Below are positions 1-7,253 of a DNA stretch of 13,647 bases, in pieces. The notes beneath the pieces were generated by a model that was given only the letters and a program-made list of their open reading frames with translations, searched no databases and had not been told where the DNA came from. The number at the start of each line of letters is the position of its first letter. The stretch's first letter is position 1. The DNA comes from Candidatus Rifleibacteriota bacterium (GTDB taxonomy: Bacteria > Riflebacteria > Ozemobacteria > Ozemobacterales > Ozemobacteraceae), in NCBI GenBank assembly GCA_029560455.1, contig JAKQKW010000373.1, forward strand, positions 1 through 13,647. Direction: 5' to 3'. Both the position numbers and the translations under genes were made by a program.

Positions 1-1
1 C

Positions 2-1036
2 GGTCTGGCCATTACTGAACAGGGCAGTCTGCTCAGCAATCTTTTCGAACTCGGCCGTCTTTTCAATGACGACGCAAAAGTGCTTGAAGCCAGATGCAAA
101 CTGGGAGAAACCTACGATGGCATGCAGCTCGAAACCAGACTCGAACCCAGAGATCTGCGACTGCTGTCGATGGGCATGTTCTTCGCCTGCAACCCCGAGT
201 GTGTGCAGCTTTCTATCGGCGACGCCATTGTCATTCTGCAGATAAAAATGGTTGAAAAAGTACTGCTTAAGCTCGAAATTGAACAGGACACGAAAAAAGC
301 CGAAACCCTTAAAGAAGAACTGGTCAGTTCATTCACAAAAATACCTGCTCTCGTATTTGAGCACCTGAGGCACAGCCAGATGCCGATCAAACAGTTCTTC
401 ATGGCGTTCTGGGAATACCTGCTCGAAAAAGCCTGGGGTAAAGAAATTCCGGAAGACTGCCGCAAACCATTCGGTCAGATGCTGAGCCAGATTCAGGTTG
501 TTGAAAGACACAATCACATCAGGCTTCTGCCGATGCTCGAATGGCACATCGACACCGAATCAGCCAGCCCGGTACAGGTCTTTACACCCAGTGGTATGCC
601 TGTCAGAAGAAAGGCAGCTGCAGACAGCAGTCTGCAAACCGGCTGGTTCAGGGAAATACCAATGCTGGGCGGCCCTATCCGGGTAATACTGACCCTGTAT
701 TTTCTCACCAGCATGATCGCAGTCGGGCCAAGCATGGGCTTTTTCTGGACCATCATCGCCATAACCCTCGCCTCGACCTATTACCGGGTCTGCCTGTTGT
801 TCAAGGAAGAGATGAACGAGGGCATAGCACCAACGGCAGCGTTCCTGATCTATCTGTTCGCCGGCTTCATGAGCATCGGCGCCCTGATTTCAGAACCCCT
901 GATCTTCGGCATGGCGTTCGCAGTAATCATGAACATCGCTTTTCCGATGGTGTTCGGGTTTTTTCTGGTCGGCCGGCGCAAAATTATTGAAGCTTTCACC
1001 GGTATTTACAAAAACGACAAAAAGCGCCTCAAGTAA
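2..1036 (+). CDS. Unrecognised membrane protein, 5'-truncated by the window edge
   Basis: The frame is open from base 2, and the first candidate start (GTG at 80) has no Shine-Dalgarno sequence before it. The gene therefore most likely begins outside the window, and 344 residues are visible. The first 230 or so are soluble, largely helical and charged, with no motif I can place. The last 110 contain four probable membrane helices in two pairs. The first pair runs from about VILTLYFLTSMIAVG into FFWTIIAITLASTYY; after a short charged loop the second pair begins near APTAAFLIYLFAGF and ends near FPMVFGFFLVG. The protein ends in a basic tail (KNDKKRLK). A soluble domain followed by a compact helical membrane domain is what one expects of an inner-membrane protein with a large cytoplasmic N-terminus. 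It converges on the sulfatase-family gene with 14 bp between stop codons and no clear terminator. I do not recognise the family and assign no function. Confidence 0.8.
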   Translation, partial: GLAITEQGSLLSNLFELGRLFNDDAKVLEARCKLGETYDGMQLETRLEPRDLRLLSMGMFFACNPECVQLSIGDAIVILQIKMVEKVLLKLEIEQDTKKAETLKEELVSSFTKIPALVFEHLRHSQMPIKQFFMAFWEYLLEKAWGKEIPEDCRKPFGQMLSQIQVVERHNHIRLLPMLEWHIDTESASPVQVFTPSGMPVRRKAAADSSLQTGWFREIPMLGGPIRVILTLYFLTSMIAVGPSMGFFWTIIAITLASTYYRVCLLFKEEMNEGIAPTAAFLIYLFAGFMSIGALISEPLIFGMAFAVIMNIAFPMVFGFFLVGRRKIIEAFTGIYKNDKKRLK

Positions 1037-1050
1037 GTCTGTCAGTCAGC

Positions 1051-2832
1051 TTATTCAGAAACCGGGGCAAATGTATTGTTGATCCAGCGCGCAATTGCCG
1101 GGTATTCTCCGGGCGCAAGGTTGATCGGAAAATTTACTGCCCCCGATGCGGTTTCCAGGTTGAAAACATTGTTGTAGAAGCCAAGCGCTCTGGGTACCGG
1201 CACCGGCAGGAAAAGATCGTAACCCATGAAGGAAACGGCCGGCCGGGTGTCGGTCAGCCGGCAGAGCGCCGGCGCAAAGTCGAGCTGGCAGCAGAGCTGG
1301 TCGAGCACTTTTCCTGAAGTCTGCCATGACCGCTCTGCCACAAAAATCAACGGCAGACGGCTGTAGAGATAGTATTCGCCGCCAACCAGGTCGCTGTGGC
1401 CGTAGTTTGGCATCGGGTAATGGTCGGCAGTCACGATAATCAGAGTTTCGTCATCGAGCAACCCTTTTTCGGCAACTGTGGTAAAAAACTCTTTGAGACA
1501 ATGGTTGGTCCAGTAAATCGAGCGCACCACCTGGCTCGGGTGCGCGGCAACTTCAGGCGGCAGCTTGTCAGAAGGCAGACCGCAGTATGAAGGCGGCTGG
1601 TGCATGTCGATGGTTTTGGCGAGCAGCAGGTAACTGCCGTCACGTTTCTGCTGCATGATCTTCAGAGTCTTGTCGTAAACGACGTCGTCATGAAACCCCC
1701 AGTCGTTCACCGGCGGTTCCGGGTATTCATGTGCGAGATCCTCATACGAAATGTATTCGTCGACGCCGAGAATATTTTTGAAAATGACGTTCTCACCGCC
1801 ATAAAATCGGCTGTTGCCGGTTATCAGAATACCCTGCGTTCCATGCTGCTGGTGCATCAGCTGAAAAAGACTTTGCGAGCCGGTTTTCTGAATCAGATGG
1901 TAGTCAGGCGGCACTTTTGAGCAGAGAAGCGTGATCAGCCCCTGCAGAGTCGGGTAGGAAGAATTACGAAAATCTTTTGCCGACGGGTATTTCTGCATCA
2001 ACAGGTCGAGAAAATCTGAAGCGGCAGCAGGAATCGCAGAATTGACCGAGTGAAAATAATCGAGTGCCAGCGATTCGTGCACCAGTATAACAACCCTTTT
2101 AAATGGTTTTTCGGGTGGTGGTGCTTCAGCCAGGGGCATTTGCATAAGGCCCATGCTGCGCAGTTCAGCGACGTTTTTCTCTGAAAGCTGTTGCCAGACG
2201 GCTGACGGTGCGCCTGGTCTGGCGTTCCAGATATTAACGAAAATGCCACTGCCGAGGTTCTGCAGAAATGAATTTTTGTTAAGCTGCGCCAGTTCTCCGG
2301 TCCAGAGTGGGGCTGCCGTTGGCTCGTCGAGCCGCAGCGGTATCATCTGAGCAGCGGCGCCACACAGAATTATGATCAAAGTCAGTCTGAGCTGGCGACG
2401 ACGCTGTTCGGTGCCGTCGGCAGCAAAACCATTCGCCAGAATATAAGAAGACAATGCAAAAACAATCAGCAGACAAATCAGCAGCAGCAGAATTACAACA
2501 TCTCCGGCAGTCAGAACTGCTTTAATGGCATAAATATTGATATCGTGCAGAATCCCGGTATTGAGGCGGGCCAGAGAAAAGAAAAAGCAGATCGAGTCAG
2601 CAATCAGCAGAAACAGTGCCGTCGTTAGAGTCACTGCAAAAAGAGGCGGGCCGAAGCGCCGACCGGCAGACAATGGCAATATCAGCCAGCACAGGGCAAT
2701 AACAGCGGTATCGGCGGCGATACCGCGAGCCAGAGCCGGAATCAGACCATCGATATAATGCAGGTCGAGCTGTCTGATCACAGTCAGATTGTTGCCTAAA
2801 AGAGCGAGCAGCAGAGGCAGAATCACAAACAA
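1051..2832 (-). CDS. LTA synthase/MdoB-like membrane sulfatase-fold transferase
   Basis: Probable membrane-anchored phosphoglycerol or phosphoethanolamine transferase of the alkaline-phosphatase/sulfatase superfamily. Residues 1-165 contain about five hydrophobic segments (near 1-14, 40-55, 64-88, 110-134, 149-164), matching the five-helix anchor of LtaS and OpgB. The catalytic domain (about 245-500) shows the family pattern in order: metal-ligand Glu253 in VVILVHES, candidate nucleophile Thr295 in SSYPTLQGL, a WGFHDD motif near 378-383, His411 in IDMHQPP, and Asp470-His471 in IIVTADH. The domain would face the periplasm. The family is well supported; the donor and acceptor are not visible. 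Candidate acceptors are periplasmic glucans, lipid A or a surface polymer. The TTG at 2830-2832 has no Shine-Dalgarno site. An in-frame CTG at 2857-2859 has AGAGGG 8 bp upstream and would add nine residues, so the true start may be there. The gene is divergent from the antiporter gene. Confidence 0.88.
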   Translation of the reverse strand: MFVILPLLLALLGNNLTVIRQLDLHYIDGLIPALARGIAADTAVIALCWLILPLSAGRRFGPPLFAVTLTTALFLLIADSICFFFSLARLNTGILHDINIYAIKAVLTAGDVVILLLLICLLIVFALSSYILANGFAADGTEQRRRQLRLTLIIILCGAAAQMIPLRLDEPTAAPLWTGELAQLNKNSFLQNLGSGIFVNIWNARPGAPSAVWQQLSEKNVAELRSMGLMQMPLAEAPPPEKPFKRVVILVHESLALDYFHSVNSAIPAAASDFLDLLMQKYPSAKDFRNSSYPTLQGLITLLCSKVPPDYHLIQKTGSQSLFQLMHQQHGTQGILITGNSRFYGGENVIFKNILGVDEYISYEDLAHEYPEPPVNDWGFHDDVVYDKTLKIMQQKRDGSYLLLAKTIDMHQPPSYCGLPSDKLPPEVAAHPSQVVRSIYWTNHCLKEFFTTVAEKGLLDDETLIIVTADHYPMPNYGHSDLVGGEYYLYSRLPLIFVAERSWQTSGKVLDQLCCQLDFAPALCRLTDTRPAVSFMGYDLFLPVPVPRALGFYNNVFNLETASGAVNFPINLAPGEYPAIARWINNTFAPVSE

Positions 2833-2856
2833 CAGTGTCTTGAAACTATGACTGGT

Positions 2857-2873
2857 CAGGCTTATTACCCTCT
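2857..2873 (-). promoter_or_regulatory. RBS plus possible CTG start for the sulfatase-family gene
   Basis: On the minus strand AGAGGG (2868-2873) is followed after 8 bp by an in-frame CTG (2857-2859). No ATG, GTG or TTG lies at proper distance from this site, and the TTG at 2830-2832 lacks one. An in-frame TGA at 2875-2877 closes the frame just upstream. Starting at CTG gives an N-terminus MTSHSFKTLLFV with a basic residue before the first membrane helix, which fits a normal inner-membrane topology. Confidence 0.45.
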
Positions 2874-2909
2874 TTCAGACAGATTTTCGGGCGATTTAAG
2901 ACTGCGGGC

Positions 2910-2938
2910 AGTATAACAAATCTGCAGGGCAGCGGCAA
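2910..2938 (-). promoter_or_regulatory. Candidate sigma70-type promoter for the sulfatase-family gene
   Basis: Read on the minus strand, TTGCCG (2933-2938; 4 of 6 matches to TTGACA) is separated by 17 bp from TATACT (2910-2915; 5 of 6 matches to TATAAT). Transcription would begin near 2903, giving a leader of about 45-70 nt. Spacing and the -10 match are good, but this is pattern matching only. Confidence 0.5.
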
Positions 2939-2956
2939 ATCTGCTGCAAAACTGCT
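2916..2956. repeat. Three short direct repeats between divergent promoters (possible operator)
   Basis: Three copies of the 11-mer GCAAATCTGCT lie in the same orientation at 2916-2926 (two mismatches), 2935-2945 (exact) and 2946-2956 (one mismatch). The last two abut, giving an 11 bp period, about one helical turn. The first is 19 bp upstream of the second. The array covers the spacer of the minus-strand promoter and ends at the -35 hexamer of the plus-strand promoter, where a transcription factor could affect both genes. OmpR/PhoB-family regulators bind 11 bp direct repeats, but the binding protein here is unknown. Confidence 0.45.
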
Positions 2957-2985
2957 TGACAAAGCGGCGATAAAATCAGGATATT
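2956..2985 (+). promoter_or_regulatory. Candidate promoter for the antiporter gene
   Basis: A perfect TTGACA at 2956-2961 is followed after 18 bp by GATATT at 2980-2985, which matches four of six positions of the -10 consensus. TATTAC, two bases further on, is an alternative with a longer spacer. The leader to the TTG start would be roughly 45 nt. It lies back to back with the minus-strand promoter at 2910-2938. Confidence 0.5.
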
Positions 2986-3025
2986 ACTACAGACAACCCA
3001 GGTAAAAAGCGATACCGACAGAATA

Positions 3026-3040
3026 AGAGGAAAGAAATTG
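3026..3040 (+). promoter_or_regulatory. RBS fixing a TTG start for the antiporter
   Basis: AGAGG at 3026-3030 lies 7 bp before TTG at 3038-3040. The following residues MKELALPITDPVLIF lead directly into the first membrane helix, as expected for this family, so the TTG start is convincing. Confidence 0.75.
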
Positions 3041-5242
3041 AAAGAGCTGGCACTCCCAATCACTGACCCGGTGCTGATTTTTGCCATTCTTCTCTTCATT
3101 ATTCTTTTGACGCCACTGCTGCTTAACCGCCTGAGAATTCCGCACCTGATAGGCATGATCATAGCCGGTGCTGCGGTCGGCCCGCACGGGCTAAACCTGC
3201 TGCACCGCGACAGCGCCATTGTACTGTTCGGCACGGTCGGGCTTCTGTATATCATGTTTCTCGCCGGGCTCGAAATCGAGATTGCCGACTTCAAGAAAAA
3301 CAGCAGGCGCAGCCTGATTTTTGGCCTTTACACCTTCTCGATACCAATGTTTCTCGGCATACTTGCCGGGCATTACTGGCTGCAGATGCCGCTTTTATCA
3401 TCTGCCCTTCTGGCAAGCATGTTTGCCTCACACACTTTGATTGCCTACCCGATTGTCAGCAGCTTTGGCGTTATCCGTAATCAGGCGGTCGTGATCACCA
3501 TTGGCGGCACAATGATCACCGACACTCTTGCCCTGCTGGTTCTGGCAGCCGTCGTCGGAGTCACCAGCGGCACGATTACCGAAGGGTTCTGGCTGCGCAT
3601 CGGCCTGTCGCTGGCCGCAGTCAGTGCCGTGATTCTTTTTTTATTCCCGCTCGTCGGGCGCTGGTTTTTTAAGCGCTTTGACCAGAGCATCGCGCAGTTC
3701 AATTTCGTTCTTGCGATGGTGTTTCTGGCATCGTTTCTTGTCGAACTTGCCGGTGTTGAACCGATCATCGGGGCTTTTCTCGCCGGTCTGGCGCTGAATC
3801 GCCTGATTCCTCGGGTATCAGCACTGATGAACCGCATCGAATTTGTCGGAAATGCGCTTTTCATACCATTCTTTCTGATCGGGGTCGGCATGCTGATCGA
3901 CTATCGTGCCTTTTTCAGAGATTTTCACACTTTGAATGTAGCGGTCACCATGACGGTTGTCGCTACTATCGCCAAATATCTGGCGGCCTGGCTGACCCAG
4001 AAAACCTTCCACTACTCAGATGACCAGCGCCGGTTGATCTTTGGTCTCAGCAATGCGCAGGCGGCCGCCACCCTGGCTGCAGTTCTGGTTGGTTACAACG
4101 TCATCACCGGGTATACGCCAGAAGGCTTGCCAATAAGGCTTCTCGACGACAGTATTCTCAACGGTACGATTCTGATGATTCTGGTTACCTGCACCATTGC
4201 ATCGCTGGCGGCCCAGAGAGGAGCCGAAAGTCTGGCCTTGAAGCGTCAACTTGGCAGTGAACATCATGAAACCGGGCATGAAGAGCGCATTCTTATTCCG
4301 GTTGGCAATATCGAAAACGCCACGGAACTGGTTAACCTCAGCGTTACCGTAAAATCGCGGCAAAGCCAAAGCAGTCTCTATGCCTTGACCGTTATTAACC
4401 AGACAAGTTCAGAAGAACTCGACGAAAAGGAAGCGCAGGCGATTCTTGACGCGGCCAAAAAAGCGGCAAGCGCTACTGATAACAAGCTTAAACGTCTGCT
4501 GCGCTATGACCACAGCGTGATCAATGCCATCAACGGCATCGCCAGGCATTACCGCATCACTGACCTGATTCTCGGCCTGCATCACCAGAAGAGTCTGAGC
4601 GATACTTTTCTCGGGCACCTCACCGAAGGCATTCTCAACAGCTGCAACGTCACAACAATGATTTATCGGCCAAGACAGCCTCTGTCAACGGTAAAACGCG
4701 ATATTGTCATCGTGCCTGACCAGGCCGAACGCGAAGTCGGTTTCCCGTTCTGGGTGTCAAAAATCTGGAATATAGGCCGCAACACAGGTTCAAAACTTGT
4801 TTTTTATGGTTCAGAACGCACCTGTGAATATCTGCGTGAAATCAACCGCAAGTTTCCGATCGAGGCTGAATTCAATATTTTCGAAGACTGGAGCGACTTT
4901 CTCATACTCGCCAGAGACATAAGGGCTGATGACAACCTTATCATTGTCATGAGCCGCCGCAGCGGTCTTTCACATAACCCGGGCATGGAAAAAATCCCTT
5001 ACTACCTGAACCGCTATTTTACCAGTAACAATTTTATTCTCATCTACCCGATGCAGATAGGTGTCGACGAAAACCGCGAATTCGACATGGCCAGCCCCTC
5101 GTTCCTCGAACCGTTGATGGAAAACTTTACCCGTCTGGATGAACTGGGCCGCACAGTCGTAAAACTTTTCAGAAAATTCGACCGCAAACCCGGCAAAGCC
5201 GCCGGGCAGAAACAACCCGAAGATCGCAACCCGCCTGACTAG
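3038..5242 (+). CDS. CPA2-family cation/proton antiporter with Usp-like C-terminal tail
   Basis: Inner-membrane monovalent cation/proton antiporter of the CPA2 (KefB/NapA-like) family, probably exchanging Na+ or K+ for H+. Residues 10-395 are a 12-13 helix transporter domain. Family signatures are AGAAVGPHGLNLL (43-55), FLAGLEIE (74-81), SHTLIAYPIVSSFG (131-144), EPIIGAFLAGLALNR (241-255), PFFLIGVGMLID (277-288) and SNAQAAATLAAVLVG (338-352). The buried ion-site pair in the fifth-helix region is Thr161-Asp162, where NapA/CPA1 relatives have Asn-Asp and KefC has Gln-Asp; one acidic residue suggests electroneutral exchange (inference). Residues 416-545 and 553-672 look like two degenerate Usp alpha/beta domains that could gate transport through a nucleotide or protein ligand. 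The two begin with ERILIPVGN and RDIVIVPDQ. There is no TrkA-N (Kef-type RCK) glycine motif. The length of 734 is normal for antiporters with such tails. The last 20 residues are polar and probably disordered. The stop overlaps the convergent gene. Confidence 0.9.
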   Translation: MKELALPITDPVLIFAILLFIILLTPLLLNRLRIPHLIGMIIAGAAVGPHGLNLLHRDSAIVLFGTVGLLYIMFLAGLEIEIADFKKNSRRSLIFGLYTFSIPMFLGILAGHYWLQMPLLSSALLASMFASHTLIAYPIVSSFGVIRNQAVVITIGGTMITDTLALLVLAAVVGVTSGTITEGFWLRIGLSLAAVSAVILFLFPLVGRWFFKRFDQSIAQFNFVLAMVFLASFLVELAGVEPIIGAFLAGLALNRLIPRVSALMNRIEFVGNALFIPFFLIGVGMLIDYRAFFRDFHTLNVAVTMTVVATIAKYLAAWLTQKTFHYSDDQRRLIFGLSNAQAAATLAAVLVGYNVITGYTPEGLPIRLLDDSILNGTILMILVTCTIASLAAQRGAESLALKRQLGSEHHETGHEERILIPVGNIENATELVNLSVTVKSRQSQSSLYALTVINQTSSEELDEKEAQAILDAAKKAASATDNKLKRLLRYDHSVINAINGIARHYRITDLILGLHHQKSLSDTFLGHLTEGILNSCNVTTMIYRPRQPLSTVKRDIVIVPDQAEREVGFPFWVSKIWNIGRNTGSKLVFYGSERTCEYLREINRKFPIEAEFNIFEDWSDFLILARDIRADDNLIIVMSRRSGLSHNPGMEKIPYYLNRYFTSNNFILIYPMQIGVDENREFDMASPSFLEPLMENFTRLDELGRTVVKLFRKFDRKPGKAAGQKQPEDRNPPD

Positions 5243-5254
5243 ATCAGGCGTTTT
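5232..5254 (+). terminator. Intrinsic terminator spanning overlapping convergent stop codons
   Basis: CGCCTGA (5232-5238) pairs perfectly with TCAGGCG (5244-5250) around a five-base loop CTAGA, followed by TTTT (5251-5254). The loop carries both stop codons: TAG of the antiporter at 5240-5242 on plus, and TAG of the receiver-ATPase gene at 5239-5241 on minus. The T-tract lies only on the plus side, so it should stop antiporter transcripts from running into the antisense of the kinase operon. In the other direction the hairpin is followed by GGTTGC, which is a poor terminator. Confidence 0.6.
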
Positions 5255-6123
5255 ACCATGCGCACCTGATTGCCACAGCCAAGAAAAGTACATTCATCGA
5301 ACTGCAGGCGGGCAAGCATGATACCGCGTCCATGGCATTTGATAAGGTTTTCCGGGTCATTTGGGTCGGGCAGATTGTTAAAATCAAAACCTTCACCCTG
5401 ATCTGTGACCAGCCATTCACAGCGCTCACGGTTCAGTCTGAACTCGATCTGCACTTTACGGTCGCGATAGGGCTCTGAATGCATACGCTCTTCGATAACC
5501 TGTTCAAGACCGTTCGGGCCACGCTCGATCGCCAGACTTTTTTCGTGATAACCAATGCCAAGATTACCGTGTTCAATGGCGTTTATGAGAATCTCCATCA
5601 GCCCGAGCCTTATACCAAGGCGATCTTTGGGCTCAAGCGCCGACTCGGTTTCGAGAAGCAGGCGATCGACAATCTTGCTCAGCAGATCGAGGCGATTAGT
5701 GATTTCCATACTCAGTTCGCGACGCGAAATGCAGCCAAGCACCTCACGATGCAGAGTGCGATGTTTCAGAATATCTCCATACTTGTTGATGATTTCCTGC
5801 AGATCTTTCATCAGAGCAGGTTTTATCAGATAATCATTAGCCTTGAGCCGCAGCGCTTTCAGGGTGTATTCGGGGGTATCGAGAGTGGTATTTATAATAA
5901 CGAGAGCATCGTTATCGATCTTACGCAGCTTTTCGAGCATTTCCAGACCGTTCATAACCGGCATCTGAATGTCGGCAAAAACGATGTCGGGCTTGAAAGC
6001 GTTGAACGCCTGCAGACCGGCCTTGCCGTCAGCGGCAGCCTGAGTTTCGTGGCCAAGGCCTTCAATGGCCATAACCATGAACTCTCTGGTGACTTCTTCG
6101 TCTTCAACCACAAGAATTTTCAT
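5239..6123 (-). CDS. Response regulator with RsbW-like ATPase output domain
   Basis: Cytoplasmic response regulator, third gene of the signalling operon. Residues 1-120 are a receiver with acidic pocket VVEDEE, phospho-acceptor Asp51 in FADIQMP, Thr79/80 and Lys101 in YLIKPA. Residues 125-170 are a helical linker. Residues 170-294 are a GHKL ATPase of the SpoIIAB/RsbW (HATPase_c_2) kind. Its N-box is LMEILINAIEHGN (Asn181), its G1 box is DQGEGF (241-246) and its glycine-rich lid is HGRGIMLAR (264-272). There is no H-box, so it is not a classical histidine kinase. In this family such domains are often serine kinases or anti-sigma switches, and here phosphorylation of the receiver would control one. 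The start is ATG with AGGAG 6 bp upstream. It overlaps the previous gene by 20 bp, implying translational coupling. The binding partner, possibly a STAS protein or sigma factor, is not in the window. Confidence 0.9.
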   Translation of the reverse strand: MKILVVEDEEVTREFMVMAIEGLGHETQAAADGKAGLQAFNAFKPDIVFADIQMPVMNGLEMLEKLRKIDNDALVIINTTLDTPEYTLKALRLKANDYLIKPALMKDLQEIINKYGDILKHRTLHREVLGCISRRELSMEITNRLDLLSKIVDRLLLETESALEPKDRLGIRLGLMEILINAIEHGNLGIGYHEKSLAIERGPNGLEQVIEERMHSEPYRDRKVQIEFRLNRERCEWLVTDQGEGFDFNNLPDPNDPENLIKCHGRGIMLARLQFDECTFLGCGNQVRMVKRLI

Positions 6124-7237
6124 GAGTTTCTCCTGAAGACCTTAGAGTAAAAACCAGCGTGGTTCCATCATTTTCGCTCGAAATGAATGACAGATTGCCG
6201 CCAAGCGTCGCTGCCATGATTCTGGCAGAATAGGTGCCGAGGCCCGAGCCGCGGTCTTTTCCGAAAGTAACGTAACGTTCGAAAAATCTGTCGCGGATCT
6301 TTTCTGGAATACAGCCAAGGTTGTGAATCTTCACCGTTGCTTCGGCACCATGACTGAGACTGACTTTTACCAGCCCACCATCAGGAGATGCCTCAATAGC
6401 ATTTTTCACCAGATTCGAGAAGATCGAAGAGAACAGCAATTCTTCACCGTTCATTTCGAACACCTCTCCGTCCTTCGGTTCATGCCCATCTACAAGAATC
6501 TCGCAGACGACATCGCGACTCGAAGCCAGCCCGGAGCATTCGCGCAACACCTCGCGCAGAACTCTGAGAATATCGACACCTTCCGGTTTGAGTTCGTAGG
6601 TTCCCTGTTCCATCTTGTATAGATCGAGCGAATGGTGAATCATTTCCATCAGACGGCGGGTGGTTCTGATCTGCAGATTGAGAATGTTCTGCTGCGCCTG
6701 GTTGAGAGGCCCGGCCGACATCAGCATATCGGGCGCATTCATAAAAACGGTCATCGGACCCTTGAGATCATGACGGGCGATGCGCTCGATATCTTCGCGC
6801 AGTCTGATGTTTTCCTGGAGAATGCAGTTCTGTTTTTCGAGCTGACGCATTGCTGAAGTCAGGCTCAGATGCGTTTTAACACGGGCTCTGACTATGGCAG
6901 GACTGACCGGTTTGACGATGTAGTCTACCGCCCCGAGCGCGAAACCGTTCACCTCATCGATCTCTTCGTCACGGGCCGAAACAAAAATGACCGGAATCCT
7001 GGCAGTCTGCGGGCTTTCTTTTAGGCGCCGGCAGACCTCGCTGCCATCAATTTCGGGCATGACGATATCCAGCAGAATCAGGTCTGGCGGGTTCGGGCCG
7101 CCGGCCAGCTGCAGTGCCTTCTGGCCGTTCATTGCCATGGTCACCTCATATTCGGGCCGCAGAATGCTGCCAAGAATCTCGATATTATCGATGATGTCAT
7201 CTACAACAAGTATTCTGGGTTTCGTCTGGTTTTCCAT
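6104..7237 (-). CDS. Receiver-histidine kinase (REC-HisKA-HATPase)
   Basis: Soluble histidine kinase driven by an N-terminal receiver, second gene of the operon. Receiver residues 7-125 contain the acidic pair Asp13-Asp14, phospho-acceptor Asp57 in LILLDIVMP, Ser87 in FVSARD and Lys109 in YIVKPV. After a coiled-coil (about 125-152) comes a HisKA-like helix with His156 in IARHDLKGPM. The ATPase domain has the N-box SNLVKNAIEA (Asn275/Asn279), the G1 region as HNLGCIPEKIRDRFFERY and the G2 box DRGSGLGTYSA. The usual DxG of the G1 box reads HNLG here, a variant common in this branch. There is no membrane segment. Receiver-first kinases normally act as intermediates in a phosphorelay, which fits their place between the hybrid kinase and the receiver-ATPase gene. 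It begins 16 bp after the upstream stop with a weak site (GGGAA, 8 bp from ATG). Confidence 0.92.
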   Translation of the reverse strand: MENQTKPRILVVDDIIDNIEILGSILRPEYEVTMAMNGQKALQLAGGPNPPDLILLDIVMPEIDGSEVCRRLKESPQTARIPVIFVSARDEEIDEVNGFALGAVDYIVKPVSPAIVRARVKTHLSLTSAMRQLEKQNCILQENIRLREDIERIARHDLKGPMTVFMNAPDMLMSAGPLNQAQQNILNLQIRTTRRLMEMIHHSLDLYKMEQGTYELKPEGVDILRVLREVLRECSGLASSRDVVCEILVDGHEPKDGEVFEMNGEELLFSSIFSNLVKNAIEASPDGGLVKVSLSHGAEATVKIHNLGCIPEKIRDRFFERYVTFGKDRGSGLGTYSARIMAATLGGNLSFISSENDGTTLVFTLRSSGETHENSCG

Positions 7238-7253
7238 ATTTATTTTCCCGCGA

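Noticed and set aside
1037..1050. Possible bidirectional terminator between the first gene and the sulfatase-family gene
   Set aside because: The gap is 14 bp, and I find only short imperfect complementarity and no T-tract.
2874..3037. Small RNA or riboswitch in the divergent intergenic region
   Set aside because: The bases are accounted for by two promoters, direct repeats and leaders; I see no conserved riboswitch core or stable long hairpin.
5479..6150. 223-residue plus-strand open frame opposite the receiver-ATPase gene
   Set aside because: It lies fully antisense to a well-supported gene, has no family-like motif, and the codon usage of the true gene accounts for the open frame.
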